DNA of 48,698 nt from Lachnospiraceae bacterium (GTDB taxonomy: Bacteria > Bacillota > Clostridia > Lachnospirales > Lachnospiraceae), in NCBI GenBank assembly GCA_030523345.1, contig JAUNIR010000009.1, positions 1 through 48,698 on the forward strand, read 5' to 3'. Position 1 is the stretch's first letter; every line of letters begins with the position of its first letter. The notes beneath the pieces are model-generated. The model did not search any database. It saw only the letters and a program-made list of their open reading frames with translations, and was not told the DNA's origin. The position numbers and the translations under genes are program-made. Shown piece after piece: positions 18,757-27,917 of this stretch.

Positions 18757-21700
18757 TTATTTGTCGTCTTCAGACTTAAGCGCAGCTTTTTCTTCCTTTT
18801 TCTTCTGATTACGACGATACATTTCTTCACCTGTAGCTCCAAGCAATGCAACAATGAGTAACCACCACCAGTTCATCTTCTTTGTTGTTTCGTCTGGGAA
18901 AGATGCTAAAGGTACTTCTTCATCATTAATTGTCTTAATTACTTCTTTTTCACCTTCTACAAGCTTTTTATTTCTCTTAATAGTTCTTACTTTGCCATTA
19001 AGATCTTCATCTACACCAACTGATTCAAGTACTTCCTCTGATTCGCCAACTGAATCAAGACCATTAGCCACTCTTGTTCCTGCAACACCGTTTGCTGCGT
19101 CTGCAATTTCTACTTCCTGTGCAGGAGCTCCAATAACTGGAACTTCGCCCACTGAAGATGCTGGTGCTGCTAGTGTCTCTGAAGTTGTCTCAGGTGTTGA
19201 AGTCTGAGATATAGCCTGATTCAATACTGCTACAGTTGTTTCTGCCATCTGAGTTGCTGTATCGCTAACTGATGGTACTGTCTCGTCAGTCTTCTCTTCT
19301 GTTCCTGTCTCGTCGTCAACATTTGCTAGTTTGTCGAGTACAGAATCGAACGTCTTAACCGCATTCTCCCAAATGCTAACAACCATATTCTTATCTTTCT
19401 CGGCCTTTTCGCGTTCAACATTTGCAGCCTGAAGCTGAGCCCAAAGCTGATTAAGTCTGTTATTAACTTTTTCTTCAAGGCTTTCTGCTTCCGTTTTAAT
19501 TTTATCTATAAGCGTATTAACCTTATCCTGAGCTGTTTCCACCTGTACTCTAGAAACATTAGCTTTCTCTTCAGAATTTTTATAGCTTTCAAGTAATGCA
19601 TTAACCTTACTTACATCACTATATACAGCATTATTTTTGTCACTCATGTCAAGAATTTCAACATCGTCTGACTTATATGTTGCGTCAACATAATTAAGCT
19701 CATCAAGATCCCATGACTTTATACTAATTTCTTGATTTTCTGAGATAACAGATGACTTACGGTCATACTGAACACCTGAAATAGTTACATCATATGTTGC
19801 TTCTGTTTCTATAGTCGCCTCACCATCGACCCCTGTACTAATTATACTAGTAGATTCATCTTTTATTTCACTTATAATATGGGCCAACGTTCCATTTCCA
19901 GATCCACTGTAACCACTATGTAGTTTTTCTAATATACCAATTATATTCTCTTTGCCTAAAACAGTACTTGCATCTTCCTTAGCTTTTGCAGCAGCACTTT
20001 CTATGGCTTTCTCTTCCGTTTCTGCCATTTTTTCAGCATCAACCTTATCAGTATATGTTTCCTCTACATCAGATGTAACAAAATATACAAATGTAACTGT
20101 ATCACCTTCTCTAGTGATTTCCCCATCTTCTTCGCTAATTCTTCCGTTTATATACTTTAGGACATCATCAATATTTTCAGCATCTTTTTTCTTTTTACTA
20201 ATATCAATAGTTGTCTTAAACTTAGTCTTAAATGTAGCATTTACTGTGGTGTTTACATTTGCAGTTATATTTTCTACATATGTAATATCATTTTCTTCAC
20301 CCTGGAGTTCATATTTTGCCCCATCAGCACTAATAGAGGTCAGTTCAGCATCTACTGCCTTCTTAACTTCTTCTGCTGCAGCGCTATGCGCGTCATTGTA
20401 CGAAGCATATCCTGTGAATACCTTTTCCCCTGTAAGAGAAACATTCTTTTCAAAGGTAGTTGTTGTAACATTTCCCTTTGTTGTCTCCACAAGCTTAGCT
20501 TTACCCGCCTCATCATAAACTATTTCAGATGATACGCTAATATTAGTGATTGTATCTTTCTGTCCATCCTTGCCATCATCAGTATCTTCAACTGAATCCT
20601 TCACGAATGATTTCTCTCCATCTTCTGTAACACCAGAAACCTTGTAATATGTTGTCTCTGTATCACCCGATTTAAGAATAATCTTACCCGTAAGGTCCGA
20701 ACTCGAATCCTTTTCTACATCTATGCTAATTACATCTTTTTCTTCGAATTCTACCTTGTTCTGGTTAGAATCCACAAAATGTGCTTCTGTCTCCACTTCC
20801 AGATTTTTCCGGAAAATCACCATGTTGCTGCTATTTCTACCATCTTCATCGGAACATGTATAATTGAAGTAATATTCGTCATCTCCTACTGTAGCTTTGA
20901 TATATTTGCTATCTGAGTCCGAAAACTTTGTGAATTCTTCATCAACCGTCACAACACTTGGCTGTACATTGATGCTTGGGAAATAATAATACTTAATAAG
21001 GTCTCTACAAATATCATCAAGGTCATCCTCTGATGCTTCTGGCTTCGAAGTATTCTCAAGCGCTTGAGCGAGATTTCCAATTACAGTATTTGTGAGTCTA
21101 TCCTGCATCTTTTGCGCATCATTCTCTAATGTTTCAAGGTTCTTCTGCGCCTGCTCAAGCTCAACTCTAGTCTTATCGATATTGCCGCCATCTCTTATCT
21201 GTTTCTCTAAAGTGGTCTTATAGTCATTCTTTGCAGCATTTATCTTCTTCACCTGAGCATTGTAAGCACTAACTGCACTGTTATACTCAGCTAAAGCTTT
21301 CTCATATGTATCAACCGCTTCGTTCTTCGCTATTTCTATTGCATTCTTCGCATCAATTGCTTCGGCCTCTGAAGTGGCATCATTCAACTTTTTTGACTCA
21401 CTAAGAGCTACAGAATACGCCTCTTCAATTTCCTTGTCAGCTTTAGCTAAATCCGCATCTAATGCAGCAATATTTTTACTTCCTTCATTTATAGCTGTAT
21501 CTACAGCCTTTGCTTTGCTTTCAATCTTTGTTTCATTGTTGAAAGTACCATTTATTACCTTTGCAATTTCATGTGCATCAAAATCCCTATTATTTCCGTC
21601 AAGCTTTCCATAATTTCCAGATACGCCTCTTTTTGCCTCCTGAACGAGTGTCTCAGCATCGTCAGCAAGCACTTTTCTATCTGCATCTACATAAACAACT

Positions 21701-22116
21701 GTTCCATCAACTGTAGAAGTTAATTTGTCATTATAATAAGAGAGTGCCTTAACGTCATCTCTCGCGCTATTTAAAGACTTACCACCGTTATTCGTGTCAA
21801 AATCTCTATGTGTAGGGTCGTCTGTATCACGTGACGCGCCAACTGCCGAGTCTAATGCATCACCACAATTTGTAAGGTCAGTGTATGTCATTACGTCTGC
21901 AGCTGCGCTCTGCATCTCACGATATTCATCTATTGCATCACTTGATTTAATTTCCTGAGCCTGTGCCTGTTCTTCTTCTGAAGTATTTGGTTCCCCCTCT
22001 GGAATATCATCATCAGCAAAAACAGGTGTTGCCAATACAGGCTGAACCGTCATCATTGCTGCAAGACCTATTGACATCGCTCTTAATATTTTTTTGTTAA
22101 CAGTCTTGTTTTTCAT
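18757..22116 (-). CDS. large secreted surface protein with coiled coils and C-terminal anchor
   Basis: The 1119-residue product starts with a signal peptide (1-34, cleavage near PVFA-DDD). It has an Ala/Glu/Lys-rich helical region with coiled-coil character (about 190-345), a beta-rich middle (about 370-770) with repeated Lys/Asp/Thr strands, a second coiled coil (about 855-930) and a Thr/Ser/Glu/Pro-rich stalk. The end has INDEEVPLASFPDE, then a helix (NWWWLLIVALLGA) and a basic tail RRNQKKKEEK. This layout is of a stalked adhesin or structural surface protein. A classic LPxTG is absent, so anchoring is probably by the C-terminal helix. GGAGAG precedes the ATG. Adhesive function is inferred, and the beta domains match no family that I know. 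Confidence 0.8.
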   Translation of the reverse strand: MKNKTVNKKILRAMSIGLAAMMTVQPVLATPVFADDDIPEGEPNTSEEEQAQAQEIKSSDAIDEYREMQSAAADVMTYTDLTNCGDALDSAVGASRDTDDPTHRDFDTNNGGKSLNSARDDVKALSYYNDKLTSTVDGTVVYVDADRKVLADDAETLVQEAKRGVSGNYGKLDGNNRDFDAHEIAKVINGTFNNETKIESKAKAVDTAINEGSKNIAALDADLAKADKEIEEAYSVALSESKKLNDATSEAEAIDAKNAIEIAKNEAVDTYEKALAEYNSAVSAYNAQVKKINAAKNDYKTTLEKQIRDGGNIDKTRVELEQAQKNLETLENDAQKMQDRLTNTVIGNLAQALENTSKPEASEDDLDDICRDLIKYYYFPSINVQPSVVTVDEEFTKFSDSDSKYIKATVGDDEYYFNYTCSDEDGRNSSNMVIFRKNLEVETEAHFVDSNQNKVEFEEKDVISIDVEKDSSSDLTGKIILKSGDTETTYYKVSGVTEDGEKSFVKDSVEDTDDGKDGQKDTITNISVSSEIVYDEAGKAKLVETTKGNVTTTTFEKNVSLTGEKVFTGYASYNDAHSAAAEEVKKAVDAELTSISADGAKYELQGEENDITYVENITANVNTTVNATFKTKFKTTIDISKKKKDAENIDDVLKYINGRISEEDGEITREGDTVTFVYFVTSDVEETYTDKVDAEKMAETEEKAIESAAAKAKEDASTVLGKENIIGILEKLHSGYSGSGNGTLAHIISEIKDESTSIISTGVDGEATIETEATYDVTISGVQYDRKSSVISENQEISIKSWDLDELNYVDATYKSDDVEILDMSDKNNAVYSDVSKVNALLESYKNSEEKANVSRVQVETAQDKVNTLIDKIKTEAESLEEKVNNRLNQLWAQLQAANVEREKAEKDKNMVVSIWENAVKTFDSVLDKLANVDDETGTEEKTDETVPSVSDTATQMAETTVAVLNQAISQTSTPETTSETLAAPASSVGEVPVIGAPAQEVEIADAANGVAGTRVANGLDSVGESEEVLESVGVDEDLNGKVRTIKRNKKLVEGEKEVIKTINDEEVPLASFPDETTKKMNWWWLLIVALLGATGEEMYRRNQKKKEEKAALKSEDDK

Positions 22117-22337
22117 AGTGTTGCTCTCCTTCGCTATTTATTCCATCAAATCATTTCTACTTACATTTTTGTGAAATAATTAGTACCTAAATTATACTAT
22201 ATATATCGGCAACATCCACTATAAACATAGTTCACTTAACCGTTTACATTGTTTTTTATTTCATGCAATACTTTACTCATTTAAATTACTAAATAAATTT
22301 ACACTTGTAGATAAATCAAAAAGAGTCTTTTACAATA

Positions 22338-22365
22338 AAAAAGCTTGGATTAATCCAAGCTTTTT
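22338..22365 (-). terminator. terminator overlapping the end of the UPF0303 gene
   Basis: AAAAAGCTTGGAT (22338-22350) and ATCCAAGCTTTTT (22353-22365) form a 13-bp stem with a 2-nt gap. On minus the stem includes the last codons and stop of the gene that ends at 22350, and TTTTTTATTG follows. Confidence 0.85.
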
Positions 22366-22850
22366 AAATAACTCTCCAGTCCTTCTACAATAAACTGATG
22401 ATCTTTTTCATGTGGTAAATTCGATGCAAGCATTACAGCTACCATTTCTCCTGTCTTAAGCTTTATAGGGAATCCTCCGCCACACAATGCGTACTCTTTG
22501 GAATCCATTCCCTGAAGTACCGCATCTCTTATTGGGTCTTCTCCTCTTCCGCCTTTTTCATTAAATGCCCACATAAGATATGAGCTTTTTTCGTTCATTA
22601 ATACCGTTTTAAACTTTCGTTTCATCCAGTTCTCATTCATAAGATTAGTACCTTCGCTAAAATATGAGAAAAGGGTGTTTCCATTTACTCTCTTGATTTG
22701 TACAGCCATCTCGATACCGTCGTCCTTAATCTTTTTTACGAAATGATTCCCCAAATCATACGCATCCTCATTGCTGAAATGATCAAATCTCAAATCAAGT
22801 TCCTGCTGCTTAACTGTATCTATTATCTCCTGTATTTTTGCTTTTTTCAT
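22350..22850 (-). CDS. UPF0303 / heme-degrading-domain-like protein
   Basis: The 166-residue product matches the UPF0303 (YBR137w-like, GlcG/HbpS-type fold) family: YDLGNHFVKKI near the start, NTLFSYFSEGT, NENWMKRKFKTV, a CGGGFPIKL turn, and the C-terminal DHQFIVEGLESYL. Members are small and globular, and some are annotated as heme-binding, but no reaction is established here. The ATG at 22850 is selected because AAGGAG lies 6 nt upstream; the reading frame stays open to 22898. It follows a 65-codon gene by 38 nt and is probably cotranscribed with it. Its terminator overlaps the stop codon. Confidence 0.82.
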   Translation of the reverse strand: MKKAKIQEIIDTVKQQELDLRFDHFSNEDAYDLGNHFVKKIKDDGIEMAVQIKRVNGNTLFSYFSEGTNLMNENWMKRKFKTVLMNEKSSYLMWAFNEKGGRGEDPIRDAVLQGMDSKEYALCGGGFPIKLKTGEMVAVMLASNLPHEKDHQFIVEGLESYLKSLD

Positions 22851-22888
22851 ATCCTTCTCCTTCTTGCCAAAATTCTTATATAGCTTCA

Positions 22889-23086
22889 TCATTCGCACCC
22901 ATCCTCGAAATTAAATAGTTGGCCTGTTGCAAATGGACTACCAACATCACATCTGCCATGGTGATATTTCTTCTCAACATCACCTTCAGCCACATTATCG
23001 TTTACATCTATTTTAAGCCTGCTCACTCCCGAAGTCATCATGTTGTCAAGAGCGGCAATCAAATCCTTTTCACTAATTTCTGCCAT
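22889..23086 (-). CDS. small conserved protein with HHGRCDVGSPFA motif
   Basis: The 65-residue product starts MAEISEKDLIAALDNMM, a helical segment, and ends with the striking YHHGRCDVGSPFATGQ, in which two His, a Cys and an Asp could form a metal site. I recall similar short proteins in other Lachnospiraceae, but no function is known to me. It lies between dtd and the UPF0303 gene on one strand. It is real rather than a shadow: both neighbours run in the same direction, the spacing fits, and AAGAGAAG precedes the ATG. Confidence 0.65.
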   Translation of the reverse strand: MAEISEKDLIAALDNMMTSGVSRLKIDVNDNVAEGDVEKKYHHGRCDVGSPFATGQLFNFEDGCE

Positions 23087-23148
23087 CAGTCTTCTCTTTC
23101 ATTAATATTTGCTAGTTTACGTTTATTTATATCAGCTATCCCACGCGC

Positions 23149-23604
23149 CTAATTTCTTGTCATATCATCAGAGTCTAACACAATCGTAAATGGTCCGTCA
23201 TTTGTTAATTCTACCTTCATGTCCGCGCCAAAAATACCACGACCTACTTTTTTGACTTCTGGAGTGCATATATCACAGAAATAGTCGTACAATTTACTTG
23301 CCATATCCGGCTTTCCCGCCAAATTAAAGCTTGGACGGTTTCCTTTGCGACAATCCGCATACAATGTAAACTGCGAAATAATAAGCAATTCACCATCTAC
23401 ATCTTTAATTGACAAATTTGTCTTACCGTTTTCATCTTCAAAAATACGAAGTCCAATAAGTTTCTTCGCCATTTTATCCGCAATTTCCTCAGTGTCTGTT
23501 TCGCTTACTCCTAAGAATACAACATACCCATTATCAATTCTACCTGTTACAAGTCCCTCTACCGTGACTTTTGCATCTTTTGCTCTCTGTATTACAAGTC
23601 TCAT
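23149..23604 (-). CDS. dtd: D-aminoacyl-tRNA deacylase
   Basis: The 151-residue product removes D-amino acids (for example D-Tyr) from charged tRNAs. Signature motifs are SQFTLYAD (with the active-site Thr) in the middle and the cross-subunit Gly-Pro motif NDGPFT near the C terminus. The start [17 protein letters not shown] at 23604 matches the family; GGAG lies 5 nt upstream. Usual length of 145-155. It precedes the 65-codon gene by 62 nt. Confidence 0.96.
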   Translation of the reverse strand: MRLVIQRAKDAKVTVEGLVTGRIDNGYVVFLGVSETDTEEIADKMAKKLIGLRIFEDENGKTNLSIKDVDGELLIISQFTLYADCRKGNRPSFNLAGKPDMASKLYDYFCDICTPEVKKVGRGIFGADMKVELTNDGPFTIVLDSDDMTRN

Positions 23605-23681
23605 AATATCTCCAATACCATACAAACTCTAAATTTATAATATATTATCTCTCATTTATATCTGTGATGTAATAACTTTTA

Positions 23682-25073
23682 TTATTCTGCCATTTGCTGT
23701 TCTGGTACTTCGATTACTTCTGTAATCGGTTCCTCTACTTTCTTTGTTGGCGATGTATTCATTCCGCCTTGCGTGTTGTGATTTGTATCAGATTTCCTAA
23801 TTTCTCCTGTTGAGGTATCTACTTCTGCATAATTCGATATTCCCTGAAGATAGGCCAAAATCCTTTCCGATTCTCCACTATCTACAGCATTTGTTCTGCA
23901 TCCTCGCTGTATTGCAGGAATAAAACGAATGGATTTTATACTTATATCTTGTATACCGTCTCTAGTCGTAGAAAGAACAACTTCTGCAATTCCTGTGTCT
24001 ACTGTCTTCGAATTAAACCAATAATTACTCATGCTGTAAAACACAGGTACATCATCAATATAATCAATACCCTGTAAACAATGAGAATGATCTCCTATAA
24101 TCAGATCTGCACCAGCATTAACGTAGTCTTGTGCCAAATCTCTTTGCGAAACCTCAACCAAATCTGTATTCTCCGATCCCCAGTGAACATACATAATACA
24201 GAAATCGCTATTAGCCTTAGCTTCTGATATTACCTGACAAGCCTTAGCTGAATTCAATGTTCTGAGCACACCTGGGCTTGTCTCCGTTGCCTCTTTTGTA
24301 TCGGGATTTCCGAGTCTTTCAATCTGAGTAGCAGATACATAAGATATTACCTTGCCATTCACCTTAAAATATACGGGTCTCATGGCTTCATATATATCCT
24401 TGCCAGCTCCTACAAATGGTACCTTTGCATCGTTCAGAATATCTATACTATCCATAAGTGCATCTGGTCCCCAATCGTAGGCATGATTATTTGCAAGGGA
24501 CACAATATCCGCACCCATGTCATGAAGTATAGACACATTAGACGGCTTTGATCGAAATGCATACTTCTTGCCTTCGATAGGTGCGCCCCTATCTGAGTAG
24601 CAGAACTCATTATTAAGCATAAATATATCAGCCCCACGCATAAGGTCTAACAGTGACGCATCAATACAGTTGTTGATGTCGCTTCCTCTGTCTCTATAGG
24701 AACTCATAAGTGAAAAGTCATCATAAAAGCAAACATCTCCCACAAATCTTAAAACCACTTCTTCAGGACTAACTGTTTCCTTAGAATAGATTTTATTTAC
24801 ATCATCATAAATAAACTCTTCAACTGTATCAGCTGTCATTTCATCTTCTTCGGAGCCATTAAGAGTTTTCTCAGCCGCTTCTTCATATGCTCGCTGATAA
24901 TCACCCCTATCAGTACTAATCGTAATCACCTTTGGTTCCATTTCAACCATATCTGCAACTTGTGTGTCCTTTTTAAGACACCCAGTTAAGCTCAATAATA
25001 ATGAAGAAAATAGAATCGTAACAATTACTCTCTTGTTAACTATATTTAATTTATTGCGATTAAAATTATTCAT
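23682..25073 (-). CDS. CapA-family (PGA_cap) metallophosphatase-fold lipoprotein
   Basis: The product has a lipoprotein signal ending LTGC, an acidic linker and then a CapA/PgsA domain. The core motifs are visible: LRFVGDVCFYDD, NNEFCYS, SLANNHAYDWG, YVHWGSE and DHSHCLQG, giving the His, Asp and Asn ligands of the calcineurin-like fold. CapA proteins occur in poly-gamma-glutamate capsule systems, but the related CapBC synthetase genes are not here, so the substrate is open. The start is uncertain. The ATG at 25073 gives a good signal peptide with weak ribosome-site evidence, while the frame is open to a GTG at 25154. C-terminal residues 430-463 are Pro/Glu/Val-rich. Confidence 0.87.
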   Translation of the reverse strand: MNNFNRNKLNIVNKRVIVTILFSSLLLSLTGCLKKDTQVADMVEMEPKVITISTDRGDYQRAYEEAAEKTLNGSEEDEMTADTVEEFIYDDVNKIYSKETVSPEEVVLRFVGDVCFYDDFSLMSSYRDRGSDINNCIDASLLDLMRGADIFMLNNEFCYSDRGAPIEGKKYAFRSKPSNVSILHDMGADIVSLANNHAYDWGPDALMDSIDILNDAKVPFVGAGKDIYEAMRPVYFKVNGKVISYVSATQIERLGNPDTKEATETSPGVLRTLNSAKACQVISEAKANSDFCIMYVHWGSENTDLVEVSQRDLAQDYVNAGADLIIGDHSHCLQGIDYIDDVPVFYSMSNYWFNSKTVDTGIAEVVLSTTRDGIQDISIKSIRFIPAIQRGCRTNAVDSGESERILAYLQGISNYAEVDTSTGEIRKSDTNHNTQGGMNTSPTKKVEEPITEVIEVPEQQMAE

Positions 25074-25225
25074 TGGCGTATTTTTTCGCCCTTTTCTTTG
25101 TTTTGAGGTCAAACCTAAGCCATCCAAGCCTGATTTTATCATACGAATATGCACCCTCTATATAATACAATTTATAATAACTATTTTAAAGGATTTGTAA
25201 CAATTAACAAAAGATTATCTCAAAA

Positions 25226-25256
25226 AAAGACCGCCCACATTGAATGAGCGATCTTT
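25226..25256 (-). terminator. terminator after rplA
   Basis: On minus, AAAGATCGCTCA (25256-25245) pairs with TGGGCGGTCTTT (25237-25226), 12 bp with two G-U pairs, followed by TTTT. Confidence 0.8.
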
Positions 25257-25306
25257 CATAATACATAATAGTTCTAAATTATCAGCACTAGTTCTAATAA
25301 ATCGAA

Positions 25307-25996
25307 TTAGTACTTAGCTGTTGAAATCTTAACGCCAGGTCCCATTGTTGTAGCAAGTGTAATACTCTTTAAGTACTGACCCTTGAGTGCGCTTGGCTTA
25401 GCCTTTACAATTGCTTCCATGAGTGCATCGTAGTTCTCCTGAAGCTTTTCTTCTGAGAATGAAGCCTTACCAACTGGAACGTGGATGATATTTGTCTTAT
25501 CAAGTCTGTACTCGATTTTACCAGCCTTAATATCGTTAACTGCCTTAGTAACATCCATTGTTACTGTACCAGCCTTAGGGTTTGGCATGAGACCCTTAGG
25601 TCCAAGTACCTTACCAAGACGTCCAACAACACCCATCATATCTGGTGTAGCTACTACTACGTCGAAGTCAAGCCATCCATCGTTCTGAATCTTTGGAATA
25701 AGCTCTTCTCCACCAACATGATCAGCACCTGCTGCCTCAGCCTCGTTTACCTTGTCTCCCTTAGCGAAAACAAGAACTCTAACTGTCTTACCTGTACCAT
25801 TTGGAAGTACAACAGCACCTCTGATCTGCTGCTCTGCGTGACGTCCGTCACAACCTGTTCTAATATGAACTTCAACTGTCTCATCAAACTTTGCTGATGC
25901 AGTCTTTTTAACTAATGCGATTGCCTCGCTTGGTTCGTACTGAGTAGCGCGATCTACAAGCTTAGCGGCTTCTGTATATTTCTTACCGTGTTTCAT
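25307..25996 (-). CDS. rplA: 50S ribosomal protein L1
   Basis: The 229-residue product has the two-domain L1 fold with signature [23 protein letters not shown] and [13 protein letters not shown]1 forms the mobile L1 stalk at the E site and is also a translational repressor of its own rplKA operon. It follows rplK by 12 nt. GGAGGAAGCGTAG lies before the ATG. Usual length. Confidence 0.98.
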   Translation of the reverse strand: MKHGKKYTEAAKLVDRATQYEPSEAIALVKKTASAKFDETVEVHIRTGCDGRHAEQQIRGAVVLPNGTGKTVRVLVFAKGDKVNEAEAAGADHVGGEELIPKIQNDGWLDFDVVVATPDMMGVVGRLGKVLGPKGLMPNPKAGTVTMDVTKAVNDIKAGKIEYRLDKTNIIHVPVGKASFSEEKLQENYDALMEAIVKAKPSALKGQYLKSITLATTMGPGVKISTAKY

Positions 25997-26008
25997 CTAC
26001 GCTTCCTC

Positions 26009-26434
26009 CTACTCTTCAACTGTAACGCCCATACTTCTTGCAGTACCAGCGATCATGCTCATAGCTGCTTCAAGTGATGCTGCATTAAGGTCTGGCATCT
26101 TCATCTCAGCGATTTCCTGAATCTTAGCCTTTGAGATTGTAGCTACCTTTGTCTTGTTAGGTACGCCTGAACCTGACTTAATGTTACAAGCCTTCTTGAT
26201 AAGTACAGCTGCAGGTGGAGTTTTTGTGATGAAGCTGAAGCTTCTATCTGCGTAAACTGTGATTACTACAGGGATAATAAGATCTCCCTTGTCTGCTGTC
26301 TGTGCATTAAACTGCTTTGTGAATTCCACGATATTAACACCGTGCTGACCAAGAGCTGGACCTACTGGTGGAGCTGGTGTAGCTTTACCGGCAGGAATCT
26401 GAAGTTTAATGTAACCTTCTACTTTCTTTGCCAT
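26009..26434 (-). CDS. rplK: 50S ribosomal protein L11
   Basis: The 141-residue product begins [30 protein letters not shown] in essence and has the C-terminal 23S-binding domain with [11 protein letters not shown]11 lies at the GTPase-associated centre, and with RelA-type factors senses uncharged tRNA. TAGGAGG precedes the ATG. Upstream is the candidate L1 site. Confidence 0.98.
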   Translation of the reverse strand: MAKKVEGYIKLQIPAGKATPAPPVGPALGQHGVNIVEFTKQFNAQTADKGDLIIPVVITVYADRSFSFITKTPPAAVLIKKACNIKSGSGVPNKTKVATISKAKIQEIAEMKMPDLNAASLEAAMSMIAGTARSMGVTVEE

Positions 26435-26454
26435 TTTGTTTCCTCCTAAATACT

Positions 26455-26520
26455 CAGTATTTCGTAGGCCACGAAAATACTGGTTTGTGGTAGTGGCGAG
26501 AGCCGCATGCTCTCTCCCAC
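26455..26520 (-). promoter_or_regulatory. rplK leader: candidate L1 autoregulatory site
   Basis: On minus, GTGGGAGAG then CTCTCGCCACTACCAC (26520-26487) forms a stem with an asymmetric internal loop, the pattern of the L1 binding site in Firmicutes rplKA leaders. A second hairpin (CAGTATTTTCGT with ACGAAATACTG, 26482-26455) lies between it and the ribosome site of rplK. L1 binding would block rplKA translation. Recognition is from memory of the consensus. Confidence 0.55.
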
Positions 26521-26598
26521 ATGCCCGATAACTTAGTTATCAGATTTATTTCAATCGGATTAACCGATAGAAAACTAAATCATTAATCGTACCAGGTC

Positions 26599-27135
26599 TT
26601 ATCTCATTCGATTAATTTCATCAAAAGAAATTTCAACTGGTGTCTCTCTACCGAAAAGTTCTACGGTAATTGTAGCTGTCTGTTTGCTCATATCCATTCT
26701 CTGAACAACACCAACAGTGTCTTTCCAAACGCCTGCGATAACATTAACTGTATCTCCAACCTCGAAGTTGATAACAACATTCTCAGTCTTAATTCCAAGA
26801 GGCTTCATCTCTGCATCCTCAAGTGGAACTGGCTTTGATCCAGGACCAACGAAACCTGTAACACCTCTAGTGTTACGTACTACATACCATGTAGCATCGT
26901 TCATTACCATATTGATAAGAACGTATCCTGGGAACAGCTTCTTATTAACTGTCTTACGTCCGCCACCATCTTTCACCTCTGTAACTTCCTGCATAGGAAC
27001 TCTTACTTCGATGATTTCATTTTCAAGATGACGATTTTCGATAGTCTTTTCAAGATCTGTCTTAACTTTATTTTCATAACCAGAGTATGTATGAACTACA
27101 TACCACTTAGCCTGCTTTTCGTTATTTTCTGCCAT
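26599..27135 (-). CDS. nusG: transcription termination/antitermination factor NusG
   Basis: The 178-residue product has the NGN domain, from KWYVVHTYSGYENKVK to FPGYVLINMVMND, and a C-terminal KOW domain with GDTVNVIAGVWKDTVGVVQRMD. It binds the RNA polymerase clamp and links to Rho or ribosome. The ATG at 27135 lies 7 nt from AAGGAG; an ATG at 27141 sits too close to it. Adjacent to secE, as usual. Confidence 0.97.
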   Translation of the reverse strand: MAENNEKQAKWYVVHTYSGYENKVKTDLEKTIENRHLENEIIEVRVPMQEVTEVKDGGGRKTVNKKLFPGYVLINMVMNDATWYVVRNTRGVTGFVGPGSKPVPLEDAEMKPLGIKTENVVINFEVGDTVNVIAGVWKDTVGVVQRMDMSKQTATITVELFGRETPVEISFDEINRMR

Positions 27136-27146
27136 CGTCATTCTCC

Positions 27147-27383
27147 TTATAACTTAGTAATAAAATCAATGCCGTTCTTTAATACCCAATCAACGATTGC
27201 AATGATAATACCAAGAATAACAGTAATGACAACTACGGCTGTTGTCTGCTTTGTAACAGACTCTGTGTTATCCCATACGATCTTAGAATATTCGCTCTTA
27301 AGACCCTTCCACCATGCAGAAATCTTTGCACCTAAGCCCTGGCCGTCTTTTTTAACAGTCTTTTCTGTATTATTATCTGCCAT
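27147..27383 (-). CDS. secE: preprotein translocase subunit SecE
   Basis: The 78-residue product is a short Gram-positive SecE with an acidic/basic N terminus, the amphipathic segment KISAWWKGLKSEYSKIVWDN and one C-terminal membrane helix (VVVITVILGIIIAIVDWVLK). It clamps SecY. Its stop is 11 nt before nusG. Confidence 0.95.
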   Translation of the reverse strand: MADNNTEKTVKKDGQGLGAKISAWWKGLKSEYSKIVWDNTESVTKQTTAVVVITVILGIIIAIVDWVLKNGIDFITKL

Positions 27384-27409
27384 TTTGTGCTCCTTACATT
27401 ACAAATAAA

Positions 27410-27559
27410 TTACTTTGTTTCCTTATGTAAAGTATGTCTCTTACAGAATCTACAGTACTTATTTGTTTCCATTCTGTCTGGATGAAGCTTCTTATCTTTC
27501 TTTGTATCGTAGTTACGATTCTTGCATTCTGTGCAAGCAAGTGTAATTCTTGTACGCAT
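27410..27559 (-). CDS. rpmG: 50S ribosomal protein L33
   Basis: The 49-residue product [17 protein letters not shown] has four cysteines as two CxxC pairs (CTEC and CRFC), so it is the zinc-binding paralogue, typical of non-starved conditions in Firmicutes. The ATG at 27559 is preceded by GGAGG 8 nt upstream; the frame is open 15 codons further without support. Confidence 0.95.
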   Translation of the reverse strand: MRTRITLACTECKNRNYDTKKDKKLHPDRMETNKYCRFCKRHTLHKETK

Positions 27560-27657
27560 TTCATTTCCCTCCGCGTAATAAACTAAATCAGCGCATTTCC
27601 TCATTTTTGCGTTATTAACAGCACAAAAAAAGGAGCCTAACGCGCCCTCGTTCGATT

Positions 27658-27686
27658 AATATACCATACTAAAAACCCTTCGTCAA
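27658..27686 (-). promoter_or_regulatory. promoter of rpmG-secE-nusG-rplKA
   Basis: On minus TTGACG (27686-27681), a 17-nt spacer and TATATT (27663-27658). Confidence 0.78.
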
Positions 27687-27725
27687 CTAAAAATAACGTG
27701 TTTTTCAGCATTTTCGGCGTCTTTA

Positions 27726-27917
27726 CTATAAATATATAAAAATAATATCCTTGAGCATTCCAAAATTAACAGGCTTTGATAAATAATCATCAAAAGCTTC
27801 TCTAATCCTTGCTGCCATTTCGTCTCCAATCAATACAGAATTTAGAAACTTTTCAAATTCTTCATTAAAAGAAACCTGCCAGTAACAGGGATAACGAATA
27901 ACTGCATCTGATCTAAG
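27726..27917 (-). pseudogene. fragment of a response-regulator receiver domain
   Basis: A 63-codon open stretch without a suitable start runs to a TAG at 27728-27726, with a stop upstream at 27920-27918. Its C-terminal part includes REAFDDYLSKPVNFGML, the end of a receiver domain where the conserved Lys-Pro switch (KP) follows a G/A-x-DDY-L pattern. The Asp phosphorylation site and start are missing. It looks like the decayed 3' end of a hybrid kinase or response regulator gene, followed by the rpmG operon promoter. Chance similarity cannot be excluded. Confidence 0.35.

Noticed and set aside
19952..20518. 188-codon plus-strand frame inside the surface protein gene
   Set aside because: Ser/Ala/Val-rich complement of the biased coding sequence of the minus-strand gene, with no ribosome site.
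18757..22116. LPxTG sortase signal at the end of the surface protein
   Set aside because: The segment before the last helix reads VPLASFPDETTKK, without LPxTG or a close variant.
27384..27409. tRNA-Trp gene between rpmG and secE
   Set aside because: Common at this place in some Firmicutes, but the gap is only 26 nt.
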